This document shows positions 44,455 to 53,482 of a stretch of 64,000 nucleotides of DNA, piece by piece. The stretch lies in assembly GCA_041913045.1 (NCBI GenBank), contig JAYSGB010000003.1, forward strand, positions 62,001 through 126,000. The letters run 5' to 3'. Numbering within the stretch: position 1 is the stretch's first letter; every line of letters starts with the position of its first letter. The stretch is from CAMLOF01 sp041913045. Lineage in GTDB: Bacteria; Pseudomonadota; Gammaproteobacteria; Burkholderiales; Burkholderiaceae_C. The notes below the pieces were generated by a model. It searched no databases. It worked only from the letters and a program-made list of their open reading frames with translations, and had not been told where the DNA came from. The translations under genes were made by a program, and so were the position numbers.

Positions 44455-44488
44455 GAGCCGCCAGAGCCTCTAGGCGAACAAGTGACCC

Positions 44489-45826
44489 TCAGGCCAGCGC
44501 CCCCACCGGAGCCGCAGCCCGCCGCGCAGGCAAGGCATCTTCACCGCAGAAGCGGAAATTCATCGCCGGGCGCTCACCGTGGATCAGCTCCGCCATGGCC
44601 AGGCCAGAACCTGCGCCATGCGTCCAGCCCAGCGTGCCGTGGCCCGCGTTGATCCACAGCTTGCCCACGGGCGTGCGGCCGATCATCGGAATGTTCGTAG
44701 GCGTGGCCGGACGCAGACCGCACCAGAACTGCGGGTCACCCCCCTCTTCCGGCAGGCGCGTGTCCATCACCCCTGGGAAGACCTGCTCGATGCGCTTGAC
44801 CAACAGCTCGCAACGCGCACGCGCCACCGGCGTGTCCAATGCCAAGTCAAAACCGCCCAGCTCAATGGTGCCCGCCACCCGCAGCTTGTCGCCCAGGCGC
44901 GACAAAGCAATCTTGCGCTGGTCGTCGATCATGCTCACCGTCGGCGCCAGCTCGGGCCGCAACAGCGGCAGCGTGGCGCTGTAGCCCTTGCCGGGGTAGA
45001 TGGGCACGTTCACACCCACGGACTTGAGCAGTAGCGTGGTGTAGGAACCGCAGGCCACCACATAGGCGTCGGCCTGCACCGTCTTGACCTGGCCGCTGAC
45101 CCGGTCGCGCACCTGCACCGCACGGGTCTCGCCGCCAGCCACCTCAATGCGTTCAATGTCGTGGTTGAACCACAGGCGCGCACCCGCCTCGCCACACAGC
45201 GCCGCCAACTTCTGCGTGAAGACACGCGCGTCGCCGTGCTCGTCTGTACTGGTGTAGGTGCCGCCAACAATGCTTTGGCCATAACCCGCCAACGCGGGCT
45301 CAATGCGCAGCAGTTCCTCGCGGCTCACCACACGGCGCTGCACGCCGTGGCGGCGCATCACCTCGGCGGCCTCGGCGGCGCCGTCGAACGATTTCTGGTC
45401 GGAATAGAAGTGAGCAATGCCTCGCTGCATGCGCTGGTATTCAATACCCGTCTGCGCCACCATGGCCTTAAGGGCCTCGTGGCTGTAGGCGCCCAGCGCC
45501 ACCAGTTGCGCCACGTTGCGCTCAAAGGCAGCGTCGTTGCACTGGGCCAGGAACTTCAGGCCCCAGCTCCACTGTGCCCAGTCCAGCTGCGGGCGAAACA
45601 GCAGCGGCGCCTGCTTGTCGAACATCCACTTCAGCGCCTTCAGCGGCGCCTCACGGTTGGCCCAGGGCTCGCAGTAGCTCACCGAAATCTGCGCCGCGTT
45701 GCCAAAGCTGGTCTCCAGCGCCGCGTCGGGCTGGCGGTCGATCAACGTGACCTCGTATCCGCGCTGCAGCAGGTGCCACGCCGTGCTCGTACCGATGATG
45801 CCTGCGCCAAGAACTGCGACTCGCAT
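44489..45826 (-). CDS. dadA: D-amino acid dehydrogenase DadA
   Basis: A 445-residue FAD enzyme starting MRVAVLGAGIIGTSTAWHLLQRGYEVTLIDRQPDAALETSFGNAAQIS, the classic DadA N-terminus with the GxGxxG dinucleotide fold; WCGLRPATPTNIPMIGRTP and AGHGTLGWTHGAGSG close the family pattern. It oxidises D-alanine and other D-amino acids at the inner membrane, passing electrons to the quinone pool. The start at 45826 is preceded by AAGGGG; longer upstream frames enter the divergent promoter. A LysR gene is divergent. Confidence 0.94.
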   Translation of the reverse strand: MRVAVLGAGIIGTSTAWHLLQRGYEVTLIDRQPDAALETSFGNAAQISVSYCEPWANREAPLKALKWMFDKQAPLLFRPQLDWAQWSWGLKFLAQCNDAAFERNVAQLVALGAYSHEALKAMVAQTGIEYQRMQRGIAHFYSDQKSFDGAAEAAEVMRRHGVQRRVVSREELLRIEPALAGYGQSIVGGTYTSTDEHGDARVFTQKLAALCGEAGARLWFNHDIERIEVAGGETRAVQVRDRVSGQVKTVQADAYVVACGSYTTLLLKSVGVNVPIYPGKGYSATLPLLRPELAPTVSMIDDQRKIALSRLGDKLRVAGTIELGGFDLALDTPVARARCELLVKRIEQVFPGVMDTRLPEEGGDPQFWCGLRPATPTNIPMIGRTPVGKLWINAGHGTLGWTHGAGSGLAMAELIHGERPAMNFRFCGEDALPARRAAAPVGALA

Positions 45827-45915
45827 GCTGTGCCCCTTTGGATGAACAGAAAACTGTCGCCGAGTATGCAAAAGGGCGCGGTGAAAATGAAGTGAAATTA
45901 AACCAAAACGGATAT

Positions 45916-45932
45916 CATCAGACAAACTGATG
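45916..45932. promoter_or_regulatory. Dyad CATCAG-ACAAA-CTGATG in the dadA/LysR intergenic region
   Basis: A perfect 6-base inverted repeat ending eight bases before the LysR start and overlapping its GGAG ribosome-binding site. Its location suits an autoregulatory operator of the LysR protein, which would also act on dadA. Confidence 0.4.
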
Positions 45933-45940
45933 GAGACAAC

Positions 45941-46855
45941 ATGAGCACATTCGACCCCGATGCACTGGAATGCCTGGCCGCGATCATTGAAGAAGGCGGT
46001 TTCGAACGTGCCGCTCAGCGCCTGTCAATCACCCAGTCCGCCGTGTCGCAGCGCCTGCGTTCGCTGGAGGCCCAAGTGGGTACGGTGCTGATCGTGCGCA
46101 GCCGCCCGCTCAAGGCCACGTCCGCCGGGCAGTTGATGCTCAAGCACGCCAAGATGATGCGCTTGCTGCGGGCCGACCTGGAGCGCGACCTGCGCGAGCT
46201 GGCGCCCAACTCCACGCACGGCCAGCGCGACGAGGACCGCATCTCCATCGCCATCAACGCCGACAGCATCGCCACCTGGGCGCTGCAGGCGCTCACGCCG
46301 CTGGCGCACAGCGGTCTGCCGGTGGAAATCATCCACGACGACCAGGACTTCACCCACGAATGGTTGCGCGAGGGCCAGGTGCTGGGTTGCGTCACGTCGC
46401 TGGGCCAGGCTCTGCGCGGTTGCAAGATGGAGCCGCTGGGCTCCATGCGCTACGTGGCGGTGGCCCAACCCGAATATGCCGACCATTCCCTTGGCGGCTC
46501 GTTGACGCGACACAACTTCCACAAGGTGCCGTTCATCGCCTTCAACCGTAAGGACGATCTGCAACGCGATTTCGTGGCCGGTGCGTTCGGCCTGCCTCAG
46601 GTCATGCTCAAGCAGCTCTATGTTCCCTCATCGGAAGGCCAGGTTCGGGCAGCGCTGGGTGGCTGGGGCGTCGCTGTGGTGCCCGAGCTGTTGGTGCAAG
46701 AGCCGCTCAAGCGCGGGGACCTCGTCAACGTGGCGCCACGCCACACACAACAGGTCAAGCTCTATTGGCACTGCTGGAACCTGGCGTCCGAAGTGCTGGA
46801 CACGCTGAGCCAAGCCTTGCGCAATGCCGCGTCGCGCGCGCTCGTGCAAGGCTGA
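45941..46855 (+). CDS. ArgP/LysG-type LysR transcriptional regulator
   Basis: A 304-residue regulator. The N-terminus (FDPDALECLAAIIEEGGFERAAQRLSITQSAVSQRLRSLEAQVG) is the ArgP/LysG subtype of LysR, which senses lysine or arginine and controls export or metabolism of these amino acids. It is divergent from dadA, with 114 bases between, so dadA is a likely target. GGAG lies six bases before the ATG. No LysE-type exporter is next to it, unlike the common arrangement. Confidence 0.9.
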   Translation: MSTFDPDALECLAAIIEEGGFERAAQRLSITQSAVSQRLRSLEAQVGTVLIVRSRPLKATSAGQLMLKHAKMMRLLRADLERDLRELAPNSTHGQRDEDRISIAINADSIATWALQALTPLAHSGLPVEIIHDDQDFTHEWLREGQVLGCVTSLGQALRGCKMEPLGSMRYVAVAQPEYADHSLGGSLTRHNFHKVPFIAFNRKDDLQRDFVAGAFGLPQVMLKQLYVPSSEGQVRAALGGWGVAVVPELLVQEPLKRGDLVNVAPRHTQQVKLYWHCWNLASEVLDTLSQALRNAASRALVQG

Positions 46856-46864
46856 CTCTTAGGT

Positions 46865-47728
46865 TCACACAACCACGCAGCCCTGGGGCAGGAATGCTGC
46901 CTGCTCGTTCTTCTCGGCGTAGCCCAGCGGGTTGGCCACCACCCGGCAACGCCCCACATGGTAGTCGTGCGGGCAGTGCAGGTGGCCATGCAGCCACAAA
47001 TCGGCATGCGCCAGCCAGGGGTCTATGGCGTTGCAGAAACCAGCCGTACCGGGCGTGAGCCCGTAGCGTGGGTCGGCACTGCGCAGGCTGGGTGCGAAGT
47101 GAGTCACGACTACGGTCGGGCCCTCGTAAGGCTGTGCCAGCGCCGCCTGCAACCAGTCCTGGCAGAGCAGTGCCTCCTCCCGCATGGCTTCGGCGTCGAA
47201 CAGGCGCCCATGCCGCAGCGTGGCCATCTTCTCCAGATAGAAGTTGGCCGCACGGTAGGCCTTGTGGCGCTGGCGCAGGCGCTGCGCCAGCGGGTCTGCC
47301 ACCTGTTCGGGCCGGGAAGTTTTGGGGGGTTTGGCTGGCACGGTGTCGGCCAGTGCGTCGTAGTCGCTCCACAACGTGGTGCCAATGAAGCGCACGCCAT
47401 CAAGCACCAGCATCTCACGCTCCAGCCAGATCAGGCCCAGACGTTCACAGGTGGCACGCAGCCCGGCGTGGGCTTGGTCGAAATCCAGGGCATCGTATTC
47501 GTGGTTGCCCGGCACAAACAAAACGGGCACGGGCCAGCCCGCGTACTGCGGCAAGGGCGAAAACCGCTGCAGGCCCCAATCGGGCTCTGCCATGCTGCTG
47601 CCGTCGCGGCGCAACTGGTATGAGCCAATGTCCCCGGCCAACACCAGCAGGTCCGCGTCTGGTGCCGGTTCTGCCACAAAACCTGGGTTGGACTCCAGGT
47701 GCAGGTCGCTCAACAGTTGGATCTTCAT
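46865..47728 (-). CDS. Metallophosphoesterase
   Basis: A 287-residue calcineurin-like phosphoesterase. Metal-binding motifs in order: DLHLE (residues 8-12), LAGDIG, PGNHEYD, HFAPS and the final HGHLHCPHDY. These ligands hold two metals for hydrolysis of phosphodiesters or phosphomonoesters; the substrate is unknown. The start at 47728 (MKIQLLSDLHLE) overlaps the upstream LysR stop by four bases, so the two are coupled; the longer frame upstream is a shadow. Confidence 0.9.
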   Translation of the reverse strand: MKIQLLSDLHLESNPGFVAEPAPDADLLVLAGDIGSYQLRRDGSSMAEPDWGLQRFSPLPQYAGWPVPVLFVPGNHEYDALDFDQAHAGLRATCERLGLIWLEREMLVLDGVRFIGTTLWSDYDALADTVPAKPPKTSRPEQVADPLAQRLRQRHKAYRAANFYLEKMATLRHGRLFDAEAMREEALLCQDWLQAALAQPYEGPTVVVTHFAPSLRSADPRYGLTPGTAGFCNAIDPWLAHADLWLHGHLHCPHDYHVGRCRVVANPLGYAEKNEQAAFLPQGCVVV

Positions 47729-48714
47729 GCCTGGTTCCCGCCTGCCAGCAAAGCCTCGGGCACCGCCCTGCCGTCCTGCACCGTGCGCCAAACGGCATCG
47801 CGCAGCCACTGCTGCGCGCTCAGACCTTGTTGCTGGCGGTGCCAAAGCATATCCACATGCACGGTGGGCACGTGCAGCGGAATGGGTCGACAAACCAGTT
47901 CGGTTTCACGTCCGGTGCTTCCCAGGAAGTGGCGAGGCAGAACCGTCAAAAGATCTGACCTGGCCACCACCTGGCCTGCCGTGAAAAACTGGTTGACGGT
48001 CAACACCACGCGGCGGCGGCGCGACATGGCCGCCAGGGCCTCATCCACAAATCCAAAGGGCCTTCCTGAAAAGCTGACCAGCAAATGACGCGCCGAGCAA
48101 TATTCGTCCAGCGTCAGCGGTTTTGCTGCCAAGGGGTGGTCCTTTCGCATCACGACCACATATTCGCCGTCGTACAGCCGCCGCGACATGTAGCGTGGCG
48201 CGCTTTCCTGCAGATGCGTGGCGCTGAGTTCCGCCAGCACCCCCGGAAAGTGTCCAATCGCCAGGTCCACGTCACCCTGATCCAGCAAGGCTCGCGGGTC
48301 GCGTGTCGTCAGAGGCAACACCCGCAGCGTTACACCAGGCGCCTCGCGGTCCAGAATGTCCACCAGTCCCGGGATGATCTTGGCGGCGGTGGCGTCTGCC
48401 ATAGCCAGCACAAAGTGGTTCTGCGCCTGCCCGGGCTCAAACCCGCCGGGCGCCAGCGATTCGCGCAACTGCCGCAGGGCGTCGCGCACGGTGGGCCACA
48501 GCGTCAGCGCCAGTGGAGTGGGCTCCACCCCGTAGCCCGAGCGGCGCACCAGGTCGTCGCCCACCAGTTCGCGCAGGCGCCGCAGCGCGTTGCTCACGGC
48601 GGGCTGCGTGGTTGCAAGGTTGTGAGCGGCCCGCGTCAGGTTGCGCTCGGCCATCACCTCGTCAAACACACGCAGCAAGTTCAAATCCAGCGTACGGAAG
48701 TTGAGCTCATTCAT
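47725..48714 (-). CDS. LysR-family transcriptional regulator (NodD/LeuO-like)
   Basis: A 329-residue LysR regulator with the N-terminus RTLDLNLLRVFDEVMAERNLTRAAHNLATTQPAVSNALRRLRELVGDDLVRR, the NodD/LeuO/PNbA subgroup. It is coupled to a metallophosphoesterase gene downstream and divergent from a small membrane-protein gene. The divergent gap contains GTGAATAT (48722-48729) and its complement ATATTCAC (48775-48782), a possible pair of half-sites. Confidence 0.9.
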   Translation of the reverse strand: MNELNFRTLDLNLLRVFDEVMAERNLTRAAHNLATTQPAVSNALRRLRELVGDDLVRRSGYGVEPTPLALTLWPTVRDALRQLRESLAPGGFEPGQAQNHFVLAMADATAAKIIPGLVDILDREAPGVTLRVLPLTTRDPRALLDQGDVDLAIGHFPGVLAELSATHLQESAPRYMSRRLYDGEYVVVMRKDHPLAAKPLTLDEYCSARHLLVSFSGRPFGFVDEALAAMSRRRRVVLTVNQFFTAGQVVARSDLLTVLPRHFLGSTGRETELVCRPIPLHVPTVHVDMLWHRQQQGLSAQQWLRDAVWRTVQDGRAVPEALLAGGNQA

Positions 48715-48821
48715 AACGGATGTGAATATAAGTCATCATAAAAATAAATTGGCAAACATCTGGGGTTTACCCTAATATTCACCCCATCGATGTTGCACCG
48801 CAACACATACGGAGGTTACAC

Positions 48822-49358
48822 ATGAGCACGATCGCATCCCTTCCCGCAGGTGGCCTGAACCGCGCAGCAAGCGCTGCCCCCAAGGCGCGCCGTACCGAAT
48901 CTTCCCGTCCGCTGGCAGCCCTGCTGCTGGCCGCTGCCGTGGCAGCCCTGGCCGTGGTGGCCGACCAACTCATCGGCACCTGGGCCGACGGCCACCTGAT
49001 GGCCGCCTGGGTCGCCATGTGGGCCGTGGTGTTTGCTGGCACGCTGCTGCTGGCAGGTACCGCCCGCCGCATGTCGCAACGCGTGATGGCTGGCCTGGAC
49101 ACCTGGGCCCGCCGCCGTGCCGAAGCCCGCGCCGAAGCCCGCTACCTGGCTCTGGCCCAGGCCGACGCCCGCGTGATGGCCGATCTGCAAGCAGCCCGTG
49201 ACCGTGCAGAGATCGCTGCAGCTGCCGCTGCCGCCGAAACCCTCGATGCACAGGCCCCTGCCTACGACGCCGACGCCGCACGCAGCGCGAACGTAGATCA
49301 CGACATCGAGCACGCCTACACCTGGCTGCGCCGCTATCGCAACGTGTATTACGTCTGA
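48822..49358 (+). CDS. Uncharacterised small membrane protein with alanine-rich coiled coil
   Basis: A 178-residue protein I do not recognise by function. It has two hydrophobic helices (about residues 30-52, LAALLLAAAVAALAVVADQL, and 62-80), then a long alanine- and arginine-rich helical segment (about 83-150) likely to form a coiled coil in the cytoplasm. It ends in DHDIEHAYTWLRRYRNVYYV, a polar aromatic tail that looks conserved. It has its own promoter region (divergent from LysR) and its own terminator, so it is monocistronic. Confidence 0.7.
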   Translation: MSTIASLPAGGLNRAASAAPKARRTESSRPLAALLLAAAVAALAVVADQLIGTWADGHLMAAWVAMWAVVFAGTLLLAGTARRMSQRVMAGLDTWARRRAEARAEARYLALAQADARVMADLQAARDRAEIAAAAAAAETLDAQAPAYDADAARSANVDHDIEHAYTWLRRYRNVYYV

Positions 49359-49383
49359 TCTGCTTACGGCAGACGATACGTCA

Positions 49384-49410
49384 GCCGCCCCTCGTGGGCG
49401 GTTTTTTTTT
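49384..49410 (+). terminator. Rho-independent terminator
   Basis: CCGCCC / GGGCGG stem with loop CTCGT followed by nine T, 26 bases after the 178-residue membrane protein gene. Confidence 0.9.
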
Positions 49411-49440
49411 GCGTTGCTCGGCTCAAACAAACGCTCTCAA

Positions 49441-49474
49441 GCAAAAAGCCACCGGTCTCCCGGTGGCTTTTTGC
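49441..49474. terminator. Bidirectional terminator downstream of pckG
   Basis: A perfect 15-base stem, GCAAAAAGCCACCGG and its complement, with a 4-base loop. The A-run on one side and T-run on the other let it act on both strands: for pckG on the minus strand and as a back-up on the plus strand. Confidence 0.88.
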
Positions 49475-49504
49475 TTTCACCGCCCGCGCAGGCGGCGTGG
49501 CTCA

Positions 49505-51358
49505 TCACTTCGCAGCCAGACGCTGCTCCATGCGTGCCTTGGTCTCCACGAGCTCTTGCGGCAGGTGGTAGGCCAGGGTCTGGAACAGCTCCTCGTGCAG
49601 CTTGAGTTCCTGCTCCCAGTCAGTGGGGTTCATGTCGGTGATGGTGGCGAACTGCTCGCGGCTGAAGTCCAGGCCGCTCCACTCGATCTCGTCGTAGTTG
49701 GGGCTGATGCCGAACACGTTGTCGTGCCCCTGGGTCTTGCCCTCGATGCGGTCGAGCATCCACTTGAGCACGCGCATGTTGTCGCCGTAGCCGGGCCAGA
49801 CGAACTTGCCGTCTTCGCCCTTGCGGAACCAGTTGACGCAGAAGATCTTGGGCAGGGTGTGGCCGGATTCTTCCAGCTTGTGCTCCATGTCGAGCCAGTG
49901 CTGGAAGTAGTCGCTCATGTTGTAGCCGCAGAAGGGCAGCATGGCGAACGGGTCGCGACGCACCACGCCTTGCGCGCCAAAGGCGGCGGCGGTGGTTTCC
50001 GAACCCATGGTGGCGGCCATGTACACGCCTTCCATCCAAGTGCGGGCCTCGGTCACCAGCGGCACGGTGGTGGAGCGGCGGCCGCCGAAAATGAAGGCGT
50101 CGATGGCCACGCCAGCGGGGTTGTCCCACTGGTCGTCCAGCGCGGGGTTGTTGGTGGCAGCCACGGTGAAGCGGGCGTTGGGGTGCGCTGCCTTGCGGCC
50201 AGCCTTACCGTCTTCGGGCGTCCAGTCCTTGCCCTGCCAGTCGATGGCGTGGGCAGGCGCTTCACCCATGCCTTCCCACCACACGTCGCCGTCGTCGGTC
50301 AGGGCCACGTTGGTGAAGATCACGTCGCGGTCCAGACTGGCCATGCAGTTCGGGTTGGTCATGGTGTTGGTGCCGGGGGCCACGCCGAAGTAGCCGGCTT
50401 CGGGGTTGATGGCGTAGAGGCGGCCATCGGCGTGCGGCTTGATCCAGGCGATGTCGTCACCGATGGTGGTGACCTTCCAGCCCTCGAAGCCCTTGGGCGG
50501 GATCAGCATGGCGAAGTTGGTCTTGCCGCAGGCGCTGGGGAAGGCGGCGGCCACGTGGTACTTCTTGCCCTCGGGGTTGGTCACGCCCAGGATGAGCATG
50601 TGCTCGGCCAACCAGCCCTGGTCACGCCCCATGGTGGAGGCGATGCGCAGCGCCAGGCACTTCTTGCCCAGCAGGGCGTTGCCGCCGTAGCCGGAGCCGT
50701 AGGACCAGATCTCGCGCGTTTCGGGGTAGTGAACGATGTACTTGGTGGCGGGGTTGCAGGGCCAGGCCACGTCCTGCTGACCGGGCTGCAGCGGGGCGCC
50801 CACGGTGTGCACGCAGGGCACGAAGTCGCCGTCCACGCCCAGCACGTCGTACACGGCCTTGCCCATGCGCGTCATGATCTTCATGTTCGTGACCACGTAG
50901 GGGCTGTCGCTCAGCTCCACGCCGATCTGGGCGATGTGCGAGCCCAACGGCCCCATGCTGAAAGGGATCACGTACATGGTGCGGCCCGCCATGCAACCGT
51001 CGAACAACGGGTTGAGGGTGGCGCGCATCTCGGCCGGGGCCATCCAGTTGTTGGTGGGGCCGGCGTCATCCTGCTTTTCCGAGCAGATGAAGGTGCGGTC
51101 TTCCACGCGTGCCACGTCGGACGGGTCGGACCAGGCGAGGTAGGAGTTGGGGCGCTTGGCGGGGTTGAGGCGCTTGAGGGTGCCAGCCTGGACCATCTGG
51201 TCGCACAGGCGGTTGTATTCCTCGTCGGTGCCGTCGCACCAGTGGATGGCAGCGGGCTTGCACAGCGCGGCCATTTCTGCCACCCAGGCAATCAGCCTGG
51301 CGTTCTTCACGTAAGCGGGGGCGTTGATGGTCAAGCCCTGCATCACGGGTGAGTTCAT
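49505..51358 (-). CDS. pckG: Phosphoenolpyruvate carboxykinase (GTP)
   Basis: A 617-residue GTP-dependent PEPCK that turns oxaloacetate into PEP, the first step of gluconeogenesis. The kinase-1a loop with reactive cysteine (AAFPSACGKTNFAML), the kinase-2 loop (TIGDDIAWIK), the substrate site (YGGNALLGKKC) and the C-terminal FCVNWFRKGEDGKFVWPG guanine-binding block are all present. The start at 51358 (MNSPVMQGLT) has GGAG about nine bases upstream. The 274 bases upstream of it (51359-51632) hold only its promoter region and no gene I can see. Confidence 0.97.
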   Translation of the reverse strand: MNSPVMQGLTINAPAYVKNARLIAWVAEMAALCKPAAIHWCDGTDEEYNRLCDQMVQAGTLKRLNPAKRPNSYLAWSDPSDVARVEDRTFICSEKQDDAGPTNNWMAPAEMRATLNPLFDGCMAGRTMYVIPFSMGPLGSHIAQIGVELSDSPYVVTNMKIMTRMGKAVYDVLGVDGDFVPCVHTVGAPLQPGQQDVAWPCNPATKYIVHYPETREIWSYGSGYGGNALLGKKCLALRIASTMGRDQGWLAEHMLILGVTNPEGKKYHVAAAFPSACGKTNFAMLIPPKGFEGWKVTTIGDDIAWIKPHADGRLYAINPEAGYFGVAPGTNTMTNPNCMASLDRDVIFTNVALTDDGDVWWEGMGEAPAHAIDWQGKDWTPEDGKAGRKAAHPNARFTVAATNNPALDDQWDNPAGVAIDAFIFGGRRSTTVPLVTEARTWMEGVYMAATMGSETTAAAFGAQGVVRRDPFAMLPFCGYNMSDYFQHWLDMEHKLEESGHTLPKIFCVNWFRKGEDGKFVWPGYGDNMRVLKWMLDRIEGKTQGHDNVFGISPNYDEIEWSGLDFSREQFATITDMNPTDWEQELKLHEELFQTLAYHLPQELVETKARMEQRLAAK

Positions 51359-51632
51359 GGGGTCAGCTCCGAAAGTTGAGAAAGTGGATGTGGAGAGACT
51401 TCGCGCGGGCAAATTTCTCTCCATATCCCTTTCTCTGCCAAGGGACTGCTGGGGTTGGCTGGTTCGGCGCCCGTGAAGGACTGCTGGGGGTAGAAAGCAG
51501 CGCGGCGTTGGGGTCCGGGGCCGGTAGGCCCGAACCCAGCCGCGTGTCGGCCAGGGTGGCGTATTTTAAAAAAGCAGGGGCAGAGTTACCAGAGGGTTAC
51601 ATGCAAAATCCGCATAACCCTATGAGCAAATG

Positions 51633-52802
51633 TCAGGCCGTGCGGGTTGGCATCACGTGCACCCAGTCGCAATCCACCTCCACACCCAGGCGCTGCCCGA
51701 GGGAAAGCTGCTGGCGCACGGGGCCTGAAAGGGTGAGTTGCAGGTTCACGCCGGGAAGCGCCTCCAGCGCCAGGGTAGCCAGCGATATGTCACCTAGGTG
51801 ACGCCATTCCGCCAGCCTGACGCAAAGCAGCCGGTCACCCTGGGGGCAGGGCTGGTCCAGCGGCAGGGGGGCGTCTGTGCGCACATGCAGCCCGTCGCCC
51901 TGTATCACCCAGGTCACAGCCTGCCCCACGTCCAGCCGTTTCTTGTCTCGCACCTTCAGCCGCAGGCTGGCACCCACAGGCGCACCGGGCGTGGCCGGGG
52001 TCGCCAGCCACTCCAGCCAGCCCATGCCGGGCTCGTCTGCCGGGCCCAGCCAGCGCCCATGGAAGCGGTTCTGTATGCCCACCAAATCGGCCACCCGGGC
52101 ATTGCGCGGTGAGCGGTAGAGCGTGGCGGGCGCCCCTTGCTGCAGCACCTGGCCGCCATCCATGACGACCAGCGTGTCGGCCAGCAGGCGGGCTTCGTGC
52201 AGGTCGTGTGTCACCAGCACGATGGGAATGGTCAGCTCTTCGCGCAGCTGCGCCAGCAAACGGTACAGACCCTGGCGGCTCATCTGGTCTACGGCGGAGA
52301 ACGGCTCGTCCAGCAGCAGCAGCGCCGGTTCGCGCGCCAGCGCCCGGGCCACGGCCACGCGTTGCTGCTGCCCGCCGGAAAGCGCCGCCGGGCGGCGTTG
52401 CTGTTGCTCGGGCAGCAAGCCCACGTGGTCCAGCCAGCGGGCGGCCCGCGCCAAGCGCTCTCCACGCGGCAGGTGCAGCAGGGGCAGGGCCACGTTCTCC
52501 AGGGCAGACAGGTGAGGCATCAGCGCGTAGTTCTGGAACACCATGCCCACGTGCCTGCGGTGCGGCGGCTGCCACAGGCTGGCTTCGGTGTCGCACCACA
52601 ACTCGCCACCTACCTGCACCCGGCCCTGCTGCGGGCGCATCAGCCCGGCCAGCACGCGCAGCATGGACGTCTTGCCCGCGCCGGACGGCCCCACCAGCGC
52701 CAGCATCTCCCCGGCTTGGCATGAAAACGTCCCCCCCAGCGGCATGGGATGGGTCTGCTGGACGCTGACCTGCAGGGCGGGGAAAGGGTTGGCCGCCGTC
52801 AT
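51633..52802 (-). CDS. modC: Molybdate ABC transporter ATP-binding protein ModC
   Basis: A 389-residue ATPase with Walker A GPSGAGKTS, signature LSGGQQQRVAVARAL and Walker B LLLLDEPFSAVD, followed by a C-terminal MOP/TOBE region (about 260-389) that binds molybdate in ModC proteins. It is last in modABC and overlaps modB by four bases (ATGA). Confidence 0.9.
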   Translation of the reverse strand: MTAANPFPALQVSVQQTHPMPLGGTFSCQAGEMLALVGPSGAGKTSMLRVLAGLMRPQQGRVQVGGELWCDTEASLWQPPHRRHVGMVFQNYALMPHLSALENVALPLLHLPRGERLARAARWLDHVGLLPEQQQRRPAALSGGQQQRVAVARALAREPALLLLDEPFSAVDQMSRQGLYRLLAQLREELTIPIVLVTHDLHEARLLADTLVVMDGGQVLQQGAPATLYRSPRNARVADLVGIQNRFHGRWLGPADEPGMGWLEWLATPATPGAPVGASLRLKVRDKKRLDVGQAVTWVIQGDGLHVRTDAPLPLDQPCPQGDRLLCVRLAEWRHLGDISLATLALEALPGVNLQLTLSGPVRQQLSLGQRLGVEVDCDWVHVMPTRTA

Positions 52803-53464
52803 CGCCGCACCGCCAGCCGCGCCGAGGCAAAGAAGGATGCCGCCACCGCCCCCAGAGACAACACCAGCAACAGCAGGGCCATGCGGTCTGCGGCAGCCAG
52901 ATCGAAAGCCTGCACCCGGTCGTAGATGGCAATGGCGATGGTGCGCGTTTCGCCGGGAATGCTGCCGCCCACCATCAGCACCACACCGAACTCACCCAGC
53001 GTGTGCACGAAGGTGAGCACCATGGCCGACAACACGCCCGGCCAGGCCAGGGGCAGTTCCACGCGCCAGAAGGTCTGCCACGGCCCCAAGCCGCTCACGG
53101 TGGCCGCCTCGATGAGGTTGCGCGGGATGGCTTCGAACGCGCGCTGGATGGGTTGCACCATGAAGGGCACGTTGAACAGCACCGACGCCACCACCAGCCC
53201 GGTGAAGGTGAAGGTCAGCTTCAGACCCAGCGCCTGTTCCAGCCAAGCCCCCAGCGGCGACGCGCCGCCCCAGGCCACCAGCAGGTAGTAGCCCAGCACC
53301 GTGGGCGGCAGCACCAGGGGCAGCACCACCACCGCCTCGATCCAGGCCTTGCCGCGCACGCCCGACCAGGCCAGCCACCGCCCCAGCCACAGCCCGGCAG
53401 GCAGCAGCACCGCCAGGGTCACGGCGGCCAGTTCGACCGACAACAGCAGGGCACTCCAGTCCAT
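52799..53464 (-). CDS. modB: Molybdate ABC transporter permease ModB
   Basis: A 221-residue permease with five or six helices; VVVLPLVLPPTVLGYYLLVAWG and the EAA-type loop IEAATVSGLGPWQTFWRVELPLAWPG are typical of ModB. It forms the membrane channel for molybdate (and perhaps tungstate). It lies 18 bases after modA and overlaps modC. Confidence 0.93.
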   Translation of the reverse strand: MDWSALLLSVELAAVTLAVLLPAGLWLGRWLAWSGVRGKAWIEAVVVLPLVLPPTVLGYYLLVAWGGASPLGAWLEQALGLKLTFTFTGLVVASVLFNVPFMVQPIQRAFEAIPRNLIEAATVSGLGPWQTFWRVELPLAWPGVLSAMVLTFVHTLGEFGVVLMVGGSIPGETRTIAIAIYDRVQAFDLAAADRMALLLLVLSLGAVAASFFASARLAVRR

Positions 53465-53482
53465 GTGGCGATTGTCCCTGGC

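Noticed and set aside
43862..44652. Short open frames in the inverted-repeat region (for example 43962-44426)
   Set aside because: They lack ribosome-binding sites and family similarity, and their composition reflects the repeats.
49394..51352. A 652-codon frame opposite pckG, and similar long antisense frames opposite recQ, boxB and the acetoacetyl-CoA synthetase gene
   Set aside because: High GC leaves the antisense third frame open by chance; their translations match no family, while the sense genes are complete and well conserved.
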